Positions 18,119-26,685 of a stretch of 64,000 bases of DNA are shown one piece after another. Each line of letters opens with the position of its first letter. The stretch's first letter is position 1. The notes under the pieces are model-generated. The model saw only the letters and a list, made by a program, of their open reading frames with translations, ran no database searches and was not told where the DNA came from. The position numbers were made by a program, and so were the translations under genes. The DNA is from Candidatus Anaerobutyricum avicola (GTDB lineage: Bacteria > Bacillota > Clostridia > Lachnospirales > Lachnospiraceae). The stretch lies in the NCBI GenBank assembly GCA_019113845.1, contig DXGQ01000016.1, positions 1 through 64,000 on the forward strand, written 5' to 3'.

Positions 18119-18805
18119 ATGGCAGCGATCAGCAACGACTGGGCGGAGGCCCTGAAAGGTGAATACAGCAAACCATATTACAGAGACTTATATAATAAGA
18201 TTAATCAGGAGTACCGGGAGAGGGAGATCTTTCCTCCTGCCGATGATATTTTCAACGCGTTTCATCTGACGCCGTTAAAAGAGGTGAAGGTTGTCATTCT
18301 GGGGCAGGACCCTTATCACAATAACGGACAGGCACACGGACTCTGTTTCTCCGTGAAGCCGGACGTGGAGATACCGCCGTCTCTGGTGAACATTTATCAG
18401 GAACTTCACGATGACCTGGGGTGCTACATTCCGGATAACGGCTATCTGGTCAAATGGGCAAAGCAGGGTGTGCTGCTGCTCAACACCGTTCTCACCGTCC
18501 GCGCGCATCAGGCGAACTCCCATCGCGGTATTGGCTGGGAAGAATTTACCGACGCGGCGATCCGCGTTTTGAATGAGCAGGATCGGCCGATCGTCTTCAT
18601 GCTTTGGGGGCGTCCGGCACAGAGTAAGAAAGCGATGCTGAATAATCCAAAGCATCTGATCCTGGAAGCGCCGCACCCGAGCCCGCTGTCCGCCTACCGC
18701 GGATTTTTTGGCTGCTGCCACTTCAGTCAGGCAAATGAATTTCTGAAATTCCATCAGATCGAGCCGATCGACTGGCAGATAGAAAACATCCATCAGAACC
18801 AATAG
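18119..18805 (+). CDS. ung: Uracil-DNA glycosylase (family 1)
   Basis: A 228-residue base-excision repair enzyme that removes uracil from DNA. The water-activating motif G62-Q-D64-P-Y-H67 and the intercalating HPSPLS loop near the C-terminus are intact. Length is normal. It starts after AGAGGAA. It stands alone after the eutSP terminator. Confidence 0.97.
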   Translation: MAAISNDWAEALKGEYSKPYYRDLYNKINQEYREREIFPPADDIFNAFHLTPLKEVKVVILGQDPYHNNGQAHGLCFSVKPDVEIPPSLVNIYQELHDDLGCYIPDNGYLVKWAKQGVLLLNTVLTVRAHQANSHRGIGWEEFTDAAIRVLNEQDRPIVFMLWGRPAQSKKAMLNNPKHLILEAPHPSPLSAYRGFFGCCHFSQANEFLKFHQIEPIDWQIENIHQNQ

Positions 18806-18960
18806 ACAGCACAGACATAGTCACGGCGGACGAAATGGCATTTGACAGAGATATGATATCTGAAAGCTGAAATGACATCTGAAAAAGATATAAACTTTAT
18901 CAGGAGGGACGCCACCCGGCGAAAATCCCTGCCTGCATATAAAAAAGAGAGGAGCAGATT

Positions 18961-19317
18961 ATGAGCGTATTATTTATCGAATATCCAAAATGTACCACCT
19001 GCAAAAAGGCGAAAAAATGGCTGGAGGACCACGGCGTGGACTTTGCCGACCGCCATATTGTGGAAGACAATCCGACGGCGGAAGAACTGAAACTCTGGCA
19101 TGAGAGAAGCGGGCTTCCGCTCAAACGATTCTTCAACACCAGCGGACAGATCTACCGCCAGAACAACATCAAAGACCGTCTGCCGGATATGAGCGACGAG
19201 GAACAGTATGCCCTGCTTGCCACCAACGGGATGCTGGTGAAACGGCCGCTCATCGTGGCGGACGACTACGTGCTGGTAGGATTTAAAGAGAAGGAGTATG
19301 AGGAGAAACTGCTTTAA
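18961..19317 (+). CDS. ArsC/Spx-family thioredoxin-fold protein
   Basis: A 118-residue protein with a C11-T-T-C14 motif at the end of the first strand and the family tail segment (DEEQYALLATNGMLVKRPL). It belongs to the ArsC/Spx/MgsR superfamily. The CXXC centre resembles Spx-like and YffB-like members. Whether it is a reductase or a regulator cannot be decided; it lacks any nearby arsenic genes. The ribosome site is GAGAGGAG. Its last 35 bases overlap the end of the convergent PEP-binding gene. Confidence 0.82.
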   Translation: MSVLFIEYPKCTTCKKAKKWLEDHGVDFADRHIVEDNPTAEELKLWHERSGLPLKRFFNTSGQIYRQNNIKDRLPDMSDEEQYALLATNGMLVKRPLIVADDYVLVGFKEKEYEEKLL

Positions 19318-21883
19318 ATTCCTTCCCACATATGGCGTGATTGGACACTGCGTCAAACAGAAACGTGAGGCCGGTGTTTTCCCGCACGGTGATCATTCCG
19401 GTAAGGTCAGGATGATCCGGACAGATTTCTGAAAAAATATCGGGAACTTCCGGGAGAAGCTCCGGATGAAAGGCCAGCGTTTTTTTGTCATTCCAGATTG
19501 CACAGTAAATGATTTCGGCTTCGACGAGGTCCTGGAACATATGGCTTCCATAACTTAATTCCGGCATATAGCCTACCCGGTTATCGGCAACTTCACAGAT
19601 GATGGAAAAATTGGAGATGTCACCGAAAGCGACGGGTACGCCCAGCTCGGGCGAGGAAGTGCCGATGCGCCCGGGTGTCATGAGCATGATATTTCCGTTA
19701 TATTTTTTGTAGTGCAGGTTGATTTTGTGGATGGCGGAGACTACATCATATTTTTTGTGGTATGGATAGCTGTAGTAAAGCACCGGGTCAACCTGAATGA
19801 CCACGTCCACAGGACGGCAATCCGAAGCGCCCATGGAGGAATCCTGAATATCAAAAAATATCTTTTCCCATTTTATTTTGGAAAAATCGATGCGCTGTCC
19901 CTTTTTATGCATGTAGAGAGGACGGCACTGGAGAAGATTGACAACGAAATCGCCGGTTTCGTCCATGTTTACGGTGTATTCGATGTCCACCGGGTTATGG
20001 TATACCTTTTCCAGCGTTTTTAAAATCTGCTGCATGAGATCGGTGAACGTGGAATCGGAAAGGAGTCCCTGACAGCTTACAAACCACACATCCCGGTAAA
20101 TGCCTCGCTGTTGCAGACGGGATTCCGCTTCCCGGTCATGTTCCATGATCTGTTTTTTATACCACAGAGGCAAAAGCGGCAGAAGTTTGCTGAGGGGGAG
20201 TTCCCGGGTGGTATTTTGTGTGAGGTCCAGAACGTCGACGTTGTGCTGGGAATATTTGTGTTTTTGTTCGGCGGTGCTGTAAATCGTGGCGGCAGGGCGG
20301 TCAAGATTGGACAGACGGGGATAATCTTCCGATGTCCGGTCCACGGCTTTTGTGCCAAGCCCCATGACGATCCGCAGCATGCCGGCGGAAGCATCCATAT
20401 CCGGCAGCCATTTGTAGGTACTGTGGCTGTAACCGACGCCGGCGGCGCCCGGCATAAAATAATCCCCATATCCTGAGCCGGAGACTCTCTGGACGAGAAT
20501 CGCCATCTGCTCATCTTTGGAGTCAAGACCGCGCTGAAAACGGTATTCCAGAGCGGAGTAATCCATAGTGCTGGCATAGACCTGCCGCACAGCATGTTCA
20601 AACTTTTCCAGCCGCTCCTGCGGACTTCCCTGATTGACACAGAATACAGAGTCATATTTTCCGGCAAAGGCGTTGCCGAATCCGTCTTCCAGAAAGCTGG
20701 AGGAGCGAACGATGATCGGACTTTGCCCGTAATATTCCAGCATATTTAAAAACTTTTCCCGGATATTGGAAGGAAACTGTCCGGTCAGAAGGTGTTCCTG
20801 AAGTTCTTTGGCAGCGCTGAAATATCCTTCTTTCGTCCGCTGGCGGATGCGAAGACGCCAGCAGTCATTAGAGACAATATACGTGTAAAATACGTCAGAG
20901 CCGATATAGAAGGAATCGTGGGGTTCGTTGTGCTGCGCGAATGCCGGAATCTCAGTTTCACAGATTTTTCGCGCGAGGAGCATCCCGCAGGCTTTGCCGC
21001 CGATGGCGCCGCTTCCGATCATCCGGTTGCGGAGCAGAAAATAGTCATCCGGTGTAAAGTAGCGGCGAACCAGTTTTTTCAGCCGCTCATCTTTGGTCAT
21101 GGTGCTGTCAATGATCTGTTCCTCCGTATCCTGATGGAAGATACCCCGGGCATATTCCATTTTTGCCAGATGAAAGAAACGGTCATAACTGTCATAATTC
21201 TGGTCCGGATTCTTGAGGGAGAGATCCTGAAGAAGCTGATAATACCGGCTCATACCGACCCCGCCCTGTACCGGGCGAAACGTCCCGTCTTTTATGGAAA
21301 AATGGTGAGGAAGAAACATCTGCCCGGAATAGCGGTTCCATACTTTGAGGGGGTGGAGGTAAATATCATCGCCGCTTGAGTACACGTCCAGAAGAAGCTG
21401 GGTGGTGTCCCGGATTCTTGCCACTGCGTCAAAGGAGTGACGTCCCCGGAGCAAAGGAAAATATGCCACCGTGTCGAGTTCAAAAAGATACGGACAGGTC
21501 ACCCGGAAAAAATTTCCCATCATCAGGTCGGTATACCACACGGATTGCAACTCGGAGAGACAGTCAAACACATAGAAGGCGTCCTTTCCATGCAGAGTAA
21601 TTTCATTATGAATAGCCACTGTAAACGCTTCAAAGCCTTCATCCGGGTTGAAAGTGCGGACCGTAACTCCGTCAGTATTCCTGATAACAGGGGTATGTTG
21701 TGCGAAACGTATGTAAACGACATCTCTGTGATCTTTTACTGCCTGCCGGACGAAGGGTTCTGCGAAAATGCAGAAGTCTTTCACATCATCCACCTGCCAG
21801 ACGACATTGTCGCCCAGGCGGATCGAATCAAGCATTTCATCAAGTCCGGAATATCCACTGAGAATTCTGTCAAAAGCTGCCAT
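19283..21883 (-). CDS. PEP/pyruvate-binding protein with degenerate KaiC-like N-terminus
   Basis: This protein of about 866 residues has two parts. Residues 1-200 look like a KaiC/RecA-type domain (GYSGLDEMLDSIRLGDNV) but the Walker A motif is missing (WQVDD replaces the P-loop). The remainder matches the ATP-grasp nucleotide-binding domain of PEP synthase and pyruvate phosphate dikinase (a G-A-I-G-G-K-A-C-G segment, IVRSSSFLEDGFGNAFAGKYDS). The phosphohistidine swivel domain and PEP-binding barrel of those enzymes are absent. The function is unknown. The ATG at 21883 follows AGGAGAG. The gene ends inside the convergent ArsC-like gene. Confidence 0.75.
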   Translation of the reverse strand: MAAFDRILSGYSGLDEMLDSIRLGDNVVWQVDDVKDFCIFAEPFVRQAVKDHRDVVYIRFAQHTPVIRNTDGVTVRTFNPDEGFEAFTVAIHNEITLHGKDAFYVFDCLSELQSVWYTDLMMGNFFRVTCPYLFELDTVAYFPLLRGRHSFDAVARIRDTTQLLLDVYSSGDDIYLHPLKVWNRYSGQMFLPHHFSIKDGTFRPVQGGVGMSRYYQLLQDLSLKNPDQNYDSYDRFFHLAKMEYARGIFHQDTEEQIIDSTMTKDERLKKLVRRYFTPDDYFLLRNRMIGSGAIGGKACGMLLARKICETEIPAFAQHNEPHDSFYIGSDVFYTYIVSNDCWRLRIRQRTKEGYFSAAKELQEHLLTGQFPSNIREKFLNMLEYYGQSPIIVRSSSFLEDGFGNAFAGKYDSVFCVNQGSPQERLEKFEHAVRQVYASTMDYSALEYRFQRGLDSKDEQMAILVQRVSGSGYGDYFMPGAAGVGYSHSTYKWLPDMDASAGMLRIVMGLGTKAVDRTSEDYPRLSNLDRPAATIYSTAEQKHKYSQHNVDVLDLTQNTTRELPLSKLLPLLPLWYKKQIMEHDREAESRLQQRGIYRDVWFVSCQGLLSDSTFTDLMQQILKTLEKVYHNPVDIEYTVNMDETGDFVVNLLQCRPLYMHKKGQRIDFSKIKWEKIFFDIQDSSMGASDCRPVDVVIQVDPVLYYSYPYHKKYDVVSAIHKINLHYKKYNGNIMLMTPGRIGTSSPELGVPVAFGDISNFSIICEVADNRVGYMPELSYGSHMFQDLVEAEIIYCAIWNDKKTLAFHPELLPEVPDIFSEICPDHPDLTGMITVRENTGLTFLFDAVSNHAICGKEFKAVSPHTPSL

Positions 21884-21964
21884 AAATGTTCTTCTCTCCT
21901 TTCCGTGCGGTGTATCCGACGATTTCTTTACCGCAATATAAATAGGTATAGTATAAATCAGGAC

Positions 21965-22006
21965 AAAAAAACAGGACAAAGAAGTCGCAAAACTTCTTTG
22001 TCCTGT
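21965..22006 (-). terminator. Terminator downstream of the iron alcohol dehydrogenase
   Basis: A stem of at least 15 bp (ACAGGACAAAGAAGT with ACTTCTTTGTCCTGT) is followed on the minus strand by a T run. It lies between the dehydrogenase and the downstream PEP-binding gene. Confidence 0.85.
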
Positions 22007-22082
22007 CACTGAAACTGTGTTTATCATAGCATATCCGTCAACAAGACGCAAGCTCTCATCCGATAAACCGCCGGGAAGATGA

Positions 22083-23264
22083 TCAGAAGTCAACCTCTGT
22101 TCCGTAGTAAGTACAGGTGAGCAGACGTTCCATCTCTGCCGGTGTGATCTCACGTGGGTTGGAACCGGTACATGCGTCGCCGACTGCCAGCTCGGAGATG
22201 TTGGCGATCTTGCTCTTGAACTCCTCTTCGTCGATGCCGAAATCTTTTAATGTCTTCGGGATACCCAGGATCACATTGAAATCATCAATCTTCTTGCACA
22301 GGCTGTTGATCAGCGCTCTCTCGCTTGTGCCGTCCAGTCCCATGCGGCGGGCAATCTCTGCGTAGCGGGAGGCTGCAACCGGGTCTTTTGCGTTATACTT
22401 GATAACGTATGGCAGGTAGATGGCGTTGGCGCATCCGTGCGGAATATGTCCGGTGGAGAAAGCGGCGCCGGTCTTGTGTGCCATGGAGTGAACGATACCA
22501 AGCAGTGCGTTGGAGAAGGACATACCAGCCAGGCACTGTGCGTAGTGCATCTGCTCTCTGGCGTCCATGTTGCCGTGGTAGGATGCCGGCAGATAATCGA
22601 GAACCATCTCGATCGCCTGCAGAGATAACGGGTCGGTAAATGGTCCGTGCAGAGTGGACACATAAGCCTCGATGGCGTGGGTAAGCGCGTCCATTCCGGT
22701 GTAAGCAACCTGTTTTGCCGGAAGACCGGAAACCAGATCCGGATCCACGATGGCAACGTCCGGTGTGATGTTGAAGTCAGCCAGCGGATATTTTACGCCG
22801 GTCTGATAATTGGTGATAACGGAGAAAGCGGTCACTTCCGTAGCGGTTCCGGATGTACTAGGAATAGCGGCAAATCTGGCTTTCTGTCTCAGTTCCGGGA
22901 AGTTAAACGGAATGCAGAGATCTTCAAAGGTGGTGTCAGGATATTCATAGAATGCCCACATAGCCTTCGCAGCGTCGATCGGGGAACCGCCGCCCATGGA
23001 AACGATCCAGTCCGGCTCAAACTTGCGCATTGCCTCTGCGCCGCGCATGACGGTCTCAACGGATGGGTCCGGCTCAACGCCCTCAAATACTTCCACTTCC
23101 ATACCGGCTTCTTTCAGGTAGCCGACAGCCTTATCCAGGAAGCCCTGACGTTTCATGGAACCGCCGCCCACGACGAGCATGGCTTTCTTTCCTTTCAGGT
23201 TCTTTAACTCTTCCAGGCTGCCTGGTCCGTGGTAGATGTCTCTTGGTAAAGTAAAACGACTCAT
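22083..23264 (-). CDS. Iron-containing alcohol dehydrogenase
   Basis: A 393-residue group III alcohol dehydrogenase that interconverts alcohols and aldehydes with NAD(P)H. The GGGSPIDAAKAMW nucleotide-binding motif, the histidine-rich metal site (G-I-V-H-S-M-A-H-K and G-H-I-P-H-G) and the family length are all present. The sequence is close to butanol or ethanol dehydrogenases of Clostridia; substrate specificity is not decided. It starts after GGGAGGATTACTATT and has a strong terminator. Confidence 0.93.
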   Translation of the reverse strand: MSRFTLPRDIYHGPGSLEELKNLKGKKAMLVVGGGSMKRQGFLDKAVGYLKEAGMEVEVFEGVEPDPSVETVMRGAEAMRKFEPDWIVSMGGGSPIDAAKAMWAFYEYPDTTFEDLCIPFNFPELRQKARFAAIPSTSGTATEVTAFSVITNYQTGVKYPLADFNITPDVAIVDPDLVSGLPAKQVAYTGMDALTHAIEAYVSTLHGPFTDPLSLQAIEMVLDYLPASYHGNMDAREQMHYAQCLAGMSFSNALLGIVHSMAHKTGAAFSTGHIPHGCANAIYLPYVIKYNAKDPVAASRYAEIARRMGLDGTSERALINSLCKKIDDFNVILGIPKTLKDFGIDEEEFKSKIANISELAVGDACTGSNPREITPAEMERLLTCTYYGTEVDF

Positions 23265-23430
23265 AATAGTAATCCTCCCTCATTAAAAATGTTTTTTATT
23301 TAACAAATAGTCGAGTTCATAAAATTAAAATTTTATAAACTCATTGTAACATATAATCAAAAAATACAAGGTAAAATGTGAAAATAATAAGATTTTATTT
23401 TGGCATCAGTAAAAAATGAAAAAACATATG

Positions 23431-23481
23431 GTAAATATAGACAAGAATAAAAAGCGATGTAAATATAGACAAGAATAAAAA
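23431..23481. repeat. Two copies of a 23-bp direct repeat
   Basis: GTAAATATAGACAAGAATAAAAA occurs at 23431-23453 and 23459-23481, 28 bp apart and separated by 5 bases. It lies upstream of the alcohol dehydrogenase on the minus strand and may be a pair of regulator-binding sites or a slippage repeat. Confidence 0.75.
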
Positions 23482-23520
23482 ATAAAATAAATTGTCTGAA
23501 AAATAACAAAAAAATGGAAT

Positions 23521-23547
23521 AAAAAAGAATCCTGCAAAGCAGGATTC
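23521..23547 (-). terminator. Terminator of the secreted C39-like gene
   Basis: GAATCCTGC-AAA-GCAGGATTC forms a 9-bp stem with a three-base loop, followed on the minus strand by six T. Confidence 0.85.
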
Positions 23548-23614
23548 TCCGTCTGCGGAGGGTTGCGGGAGAGACATCTTCCAAATCCGCCGCAGTGCGA
23601 TACCGTAGGATCAC

Positions 23615-25228
23615 TCAGCGAAGCGCGGCGTTGCGGGAAGCAATCGCCGTATACACGATACCGGAAGCCTGCTTTACGATCTGAAGATCGGAGAGCGGGA
23701 TGGCGTCGGCAGACTTCATGGCCTGTCCGTCTGCTCCGGTTATGTAAGCCTTCCGGTTTTCAAAGCGGAGGATGATACCCTCTGCTCCGTGGTAGGATAC
23801 CTGGTCGCCCAGGTGGAAGGTGATGGCCTTGTCCTGTCCGTCCTCTTTGACGTGAATGACGTATTCATTCTGCGGGGAGGTGTAGGTGACCGTCTTTTTG
23901 ACCTTTTTCTTCTTCGGTTTGGAGATCACCCAGAATGGTCCGCCGGCACTGGCGCTCTTGGACTGACTGATGATATCGGAGAGCGCGTATTTGTAAGCGG
24001 ACCGGCTGCGGCTGCCCACATCGGCCACAGTGACATGGTCGTTCTCATCGATGCCGATCAGCACCATAAAATGTCCTCTTCGGGTAAAATAGCCCGGCCC
24101 CATGAGAGCAACGACAGGATTGCCTTTCCGGAGGGCTTCTTTGATGGCGGCATAATCGGCGCCGACGCCCTCACATTTCAAACCGTATGCTTCCGCCATG
24201 GCAGGGATTAGCGCATGGGCAGAACCGGCGGAAGAATAGTAGCCGTGGTCGTAAGCCCAGACCGCAGCGTCCACCGGCGTCACCCATTTCTTCGTCAGAG
24301 AAGAGATGACCACCGCCATGGAGGTCGGGCCGCAGCCTGCGGAAGAGATCCGGTAGCCGTTCTGGTTCCAGATGCTGTCTGTCTGATTGAAATATACGAA
24401 ATCGCCCATGTATTCGGCGTCATCTCTGGTGGTGATCTGAGAAGTGCCGTAAATCTTCGGGATGACCGCCTCCGGGTCCTCGTCCTTTTCGGCGGATTCC
24501 TCTTCGCTGATGATGGAATCATCCAGCTTCTTCAGCTCTTTTTCTTCAGAAACAGCCTGTTTTGCCTTTTGGGAACTACTGCTGTCCTCCTCGGAAGCGT
24601 CGGACTCTGTATCGGCGGTTTCGGAAGAAGTACTGTCTTTTTTGGAGTGCTCCGTATTTTTCTGACTTTCAGAAGAAGCGGCCGTCGTGGAAGCTGCTTC
24701 TGCGGTTTCCTTTGAAGCTTCGGAAGACTCTGTGGTCGTACTTTCCCTGTCGGTATCTTCTTTCGCGGCAGTATCTTTTTCTGAATGATTTTGTTCTGTG
24801 GTTGCAGTGTCAGATTCCGCGCCGTCCGAAGAATCGGTATCGTCTGTCTCCTCCGAAGAACCGGTATCCTTCCCTTCGTCAGTGTCTTTGTCTGTCTCAG
24901 AGGAACCGGTATCGTCCTTATTTCCGGAACCCTCCGTATCTCCCTTATCCTCGGAAGAAGATTGTTCTGTCGTGTTGTTCTCCTCCGAAGAGCCAGTTTC
25001 CTCATCGGATTCCTCGGAAGAGGAGGACGTTGACGAATCGTTCTGATCCTCTTTCTTCGGATCTTCTTTAGATGCATCGGACTTACTCTTTTGTTTTGTT
25101 GTAGAAGACTCTGACGCAGTGTAAGTTTCCGTGTCTCCCGAAGGAGCGGCTGCATGGATGAGAGCCGGCTGTGTGCCCAGCATAACAGCACAGAGTCCCC
25201 AGACAGTAAAGTGCTTTAAAAAATGCAA
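23615..25228 (-). CDS. Secreted C39-like cysteine peptidase with Ser/Thr/Glu linker
   Basis: A protein of about 537 residues. An N-terminal signal peptide (about residues 1-26, ending LIHAAA) is followed by about 200 residues made almost entirely of Ser, Thr, Asp, Glu and Lys, then a peptidase domain: S-A-G-C-G-P-T-S with the catalytic Cys (about residue 300) and G-H-F-M-V-L with the catalytic His. A small beta-rich tail follows (about the last 90 residues). It is probably exported, the acidic linker spanning the wall. The best start is TTG at 25228 after AGAGGGAA, because it opens directly into the signal peptide. The substrate is unknown. Confidence 0.75.
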   Translation of the reverse strand: MHFLKHFTVWGLCAVMLGTQPALIHAAAPSGDTETYTASESSTTKQKSKSDASKEDPKKEDQNDSSTSSSSEESDEETGSSEENNTTEQSSSEDKGDTEGSGNKDDTGSSETDKDTDEGKDTGSSEETDDTDSSDGAESDTATTEQNHSEKDTAAKEDTDRESTTTESSEASKETAEAASTTAASSESQKNTEHSKKDSTSSETADTESDASEEDSSSSQKAKQAVSEEKELKKLDDSIISEEESAEKDEDPEAVIPKIYGTSQITTRDDAEYMGDFVYFNQTDSIWNQNGYRISSAGCGPTSMAVVISSLTKKWVTPVDAAVWAYDHGYYSSAGSAHALIPAMAEAYGLKCEGVGADYAAIKEALRKGNPVVALMGPGYFTRRGHFMVLIGIDENDHVTVADVGSRSRSAYKYALSDIISQSKSASAGGPFWVISKPKKKKVKKTVTYTSPQNEYVIHVKEDGQDKAITFHLGDQVSYHGAEGIILRFENRKAYITGADGQAMKSADAIPLSDLQIVKQASGIVYTAIASRNAALR

Positions 25229-25583
25229 GTGACATTCCCTCTTTCCTGAATAAATGAAATGATTTTCAAACGCGGCATGAAAGAACATGCGCCGCGTATT
25301 CTGCAATGATTTCCCTGGAAGGAGGTTTTATTATAGCACAAAAAGCTGAAAAAGTGGGTGGAAAGCGGTGAAATCTTTGTGAAACCTGACATTTTAAGAA
25401 AAAAGGGAAGAAAAAAGAAGTGGAAGGCGGGGATATAAAAAAGAAAGCAAAGAATTCATATGGAGAAATAAAACGGGGAGTGTTAAAATAAGAACAAATG
25501 TATTTTTGCAAGAACAGGAAATGTACAGACTCTGTCTGTGAGTAGTACATTTTCTGAAAAAACGGAAAAGGAGAAGGAGAAAA

Positions 25584-26672
25584 ATGAAGATTGTAGTTTT
25601 GGACGGCTATGCGGAAAATCCCGGCGATCTGTCCTGGGAGGGATTTAAGAAAATGGGTGAGTTTACGGTGTATGACCGGACGCCGCGGGAGGATGTGGAA
25701 GAGATTCTTCACAGGATCGGAGATGCAGAAATCGTCTGTACCAACAAAACGCTCATTGGAAGAGAGGTGATCGGGAGAGCGCCGAAGCTTCGATATATCG
25801 GCGTTCTGGCGACGGGATACAACGTGGTGGATGTGGATGCGGCTTCGGAAAAAGGGATTGTCGTGACCAATATTCCTGCCTACGGGACGGCGGCGGTAGC
25901 GCAGCATACCATGGCGCTGCTGCTGGAGATCTGCAATCAGGTGGGTTATCACAGCCAGGCAGTACACGAGGGACGCTGGCAGCGGTCGGAGGATTTCTGC
26001 TTCTGGGATCATCCGCTGATGGAACTGGCGGGAAAGACCATGGGCATCATCGGCTACGGGCGTATCGGACAGGCCACGGCAAGGCTGGCAGAGGCCTTCG
26101 GGATGGATGTGATCGCCTGCCGCCGACCGGGCAGCACCCGGAATACGGCGCAGACAGATGCCGGCAAGGCGGATCAGGAAGCGAACCGGGGCGGTATGTT
26201 ACATGCTGGCGCTGCTGACGCCACCGTCATGGTGACGTTAGAAGAGCTGTTTGCGAGAGCAGACGTGATCTCGCTCCACTGTCCGCTGTTTCCGGAGACG
26301 GAGAATCTTATCTGCCGGGAGACGATCGGGAAGATGAAAGACGGAGTCATCCTTCTCAACACAGCGAGAGGGCCGCTTGTCAATGAGGCGGACCTGGCGG
26401 AGGCGCTCCGGTCCGGCAAGGTTTACGCCGCCGGCCTCGATGTGGTGTCCGTGGAACCGATGGCGGAGGACAATCCGCTCCTCGGGGTGAAAAACTGTTT
26501 CATCACGCCGCATATCGCCTGGGCGTCGAGGGAGAGCCGTCAGCGGCTCATGGATACGGCGGTGGAGAATCTGCGGGCATTTCTGGCAGGAGAGCCTGTC
26601 AATGTGGTAAATCTGCCGCTGGCAGGACAGTCCGGCGGGGAGAACGGGCAGACTGCCGGTACAGGCTGCTAG
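25584..26672 (+). CDS. D-2-hydroxyacid dehydrogenase (glycerate/hydroxypyruvate type)
   Basis: This 362-residue NAD-dependent enzyme has the GYGRIG nucleotide loop (residues 157-162), the catalytic Arg in NTARGPLVNEADL, a Glu in V-E-P and the His in ITPHIAWAS. It reduces a 2-keto acid such as hydroxypyruvate. A 33-residue insertion, rich in Gly, Ala and Thr (about residues 182-215), interrupts the nucleotide-binding domain after beta strand 2, where close relatives have none. It starts after AAGGAGAAGGAG and is directly followed by a membrane protein gene. Confidence 0.88.
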   Translation: MKIVVLDGYAENPGDLSWEGFKKMGEFTVYDRTPREDVEEILHRIGDAEIVCTNKTLIGREVIGRAPKLRYIGVLATGYNVVDVDAASEKGIVVTNIPAYGTAAVAQHTMALLLEICNQVGYHSQAVHEGRWQRSEDFCFWDHPLMELAGKTMGIIGYGRIGQATARLAEAFGMDVIACRRPGSTRNTAQTDAGKADQEANRGGMLHAGAADATVMVTLEELFARADVISLHCPLFPETENLICRETIGKMKDGVILLNTARGPLVNEADLAEALRSGKVYAAGLDVVSVEPMAEDNPLLGVKNCFITPHIAWASRESRQRLMDTAVENLRAFLAGEPVNVVNLPLAGQSGGENGQTAGTGC

Positions 26673-26685
26673 AAAGGACTAGCGT

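Larger units (their letters stand above)
23265..23614. other. AT-rich intergenic region between dehydrogenase and C39-like gene
   Basis: The gap is about 70-75% A+T. It contains a 23-bp direct repeat, a minus-strand terminator for the C39-like gene and a 16-bp stretch (near 23585-23601) that recurs in reverse complement near 48109-48124. No gene is visible. Confidence 0.7.

Noticed and set aside
23431..23481. CRISPR array
   Set aside because: Only two 23-bp units with a 5-bp spacer; no cas genes.
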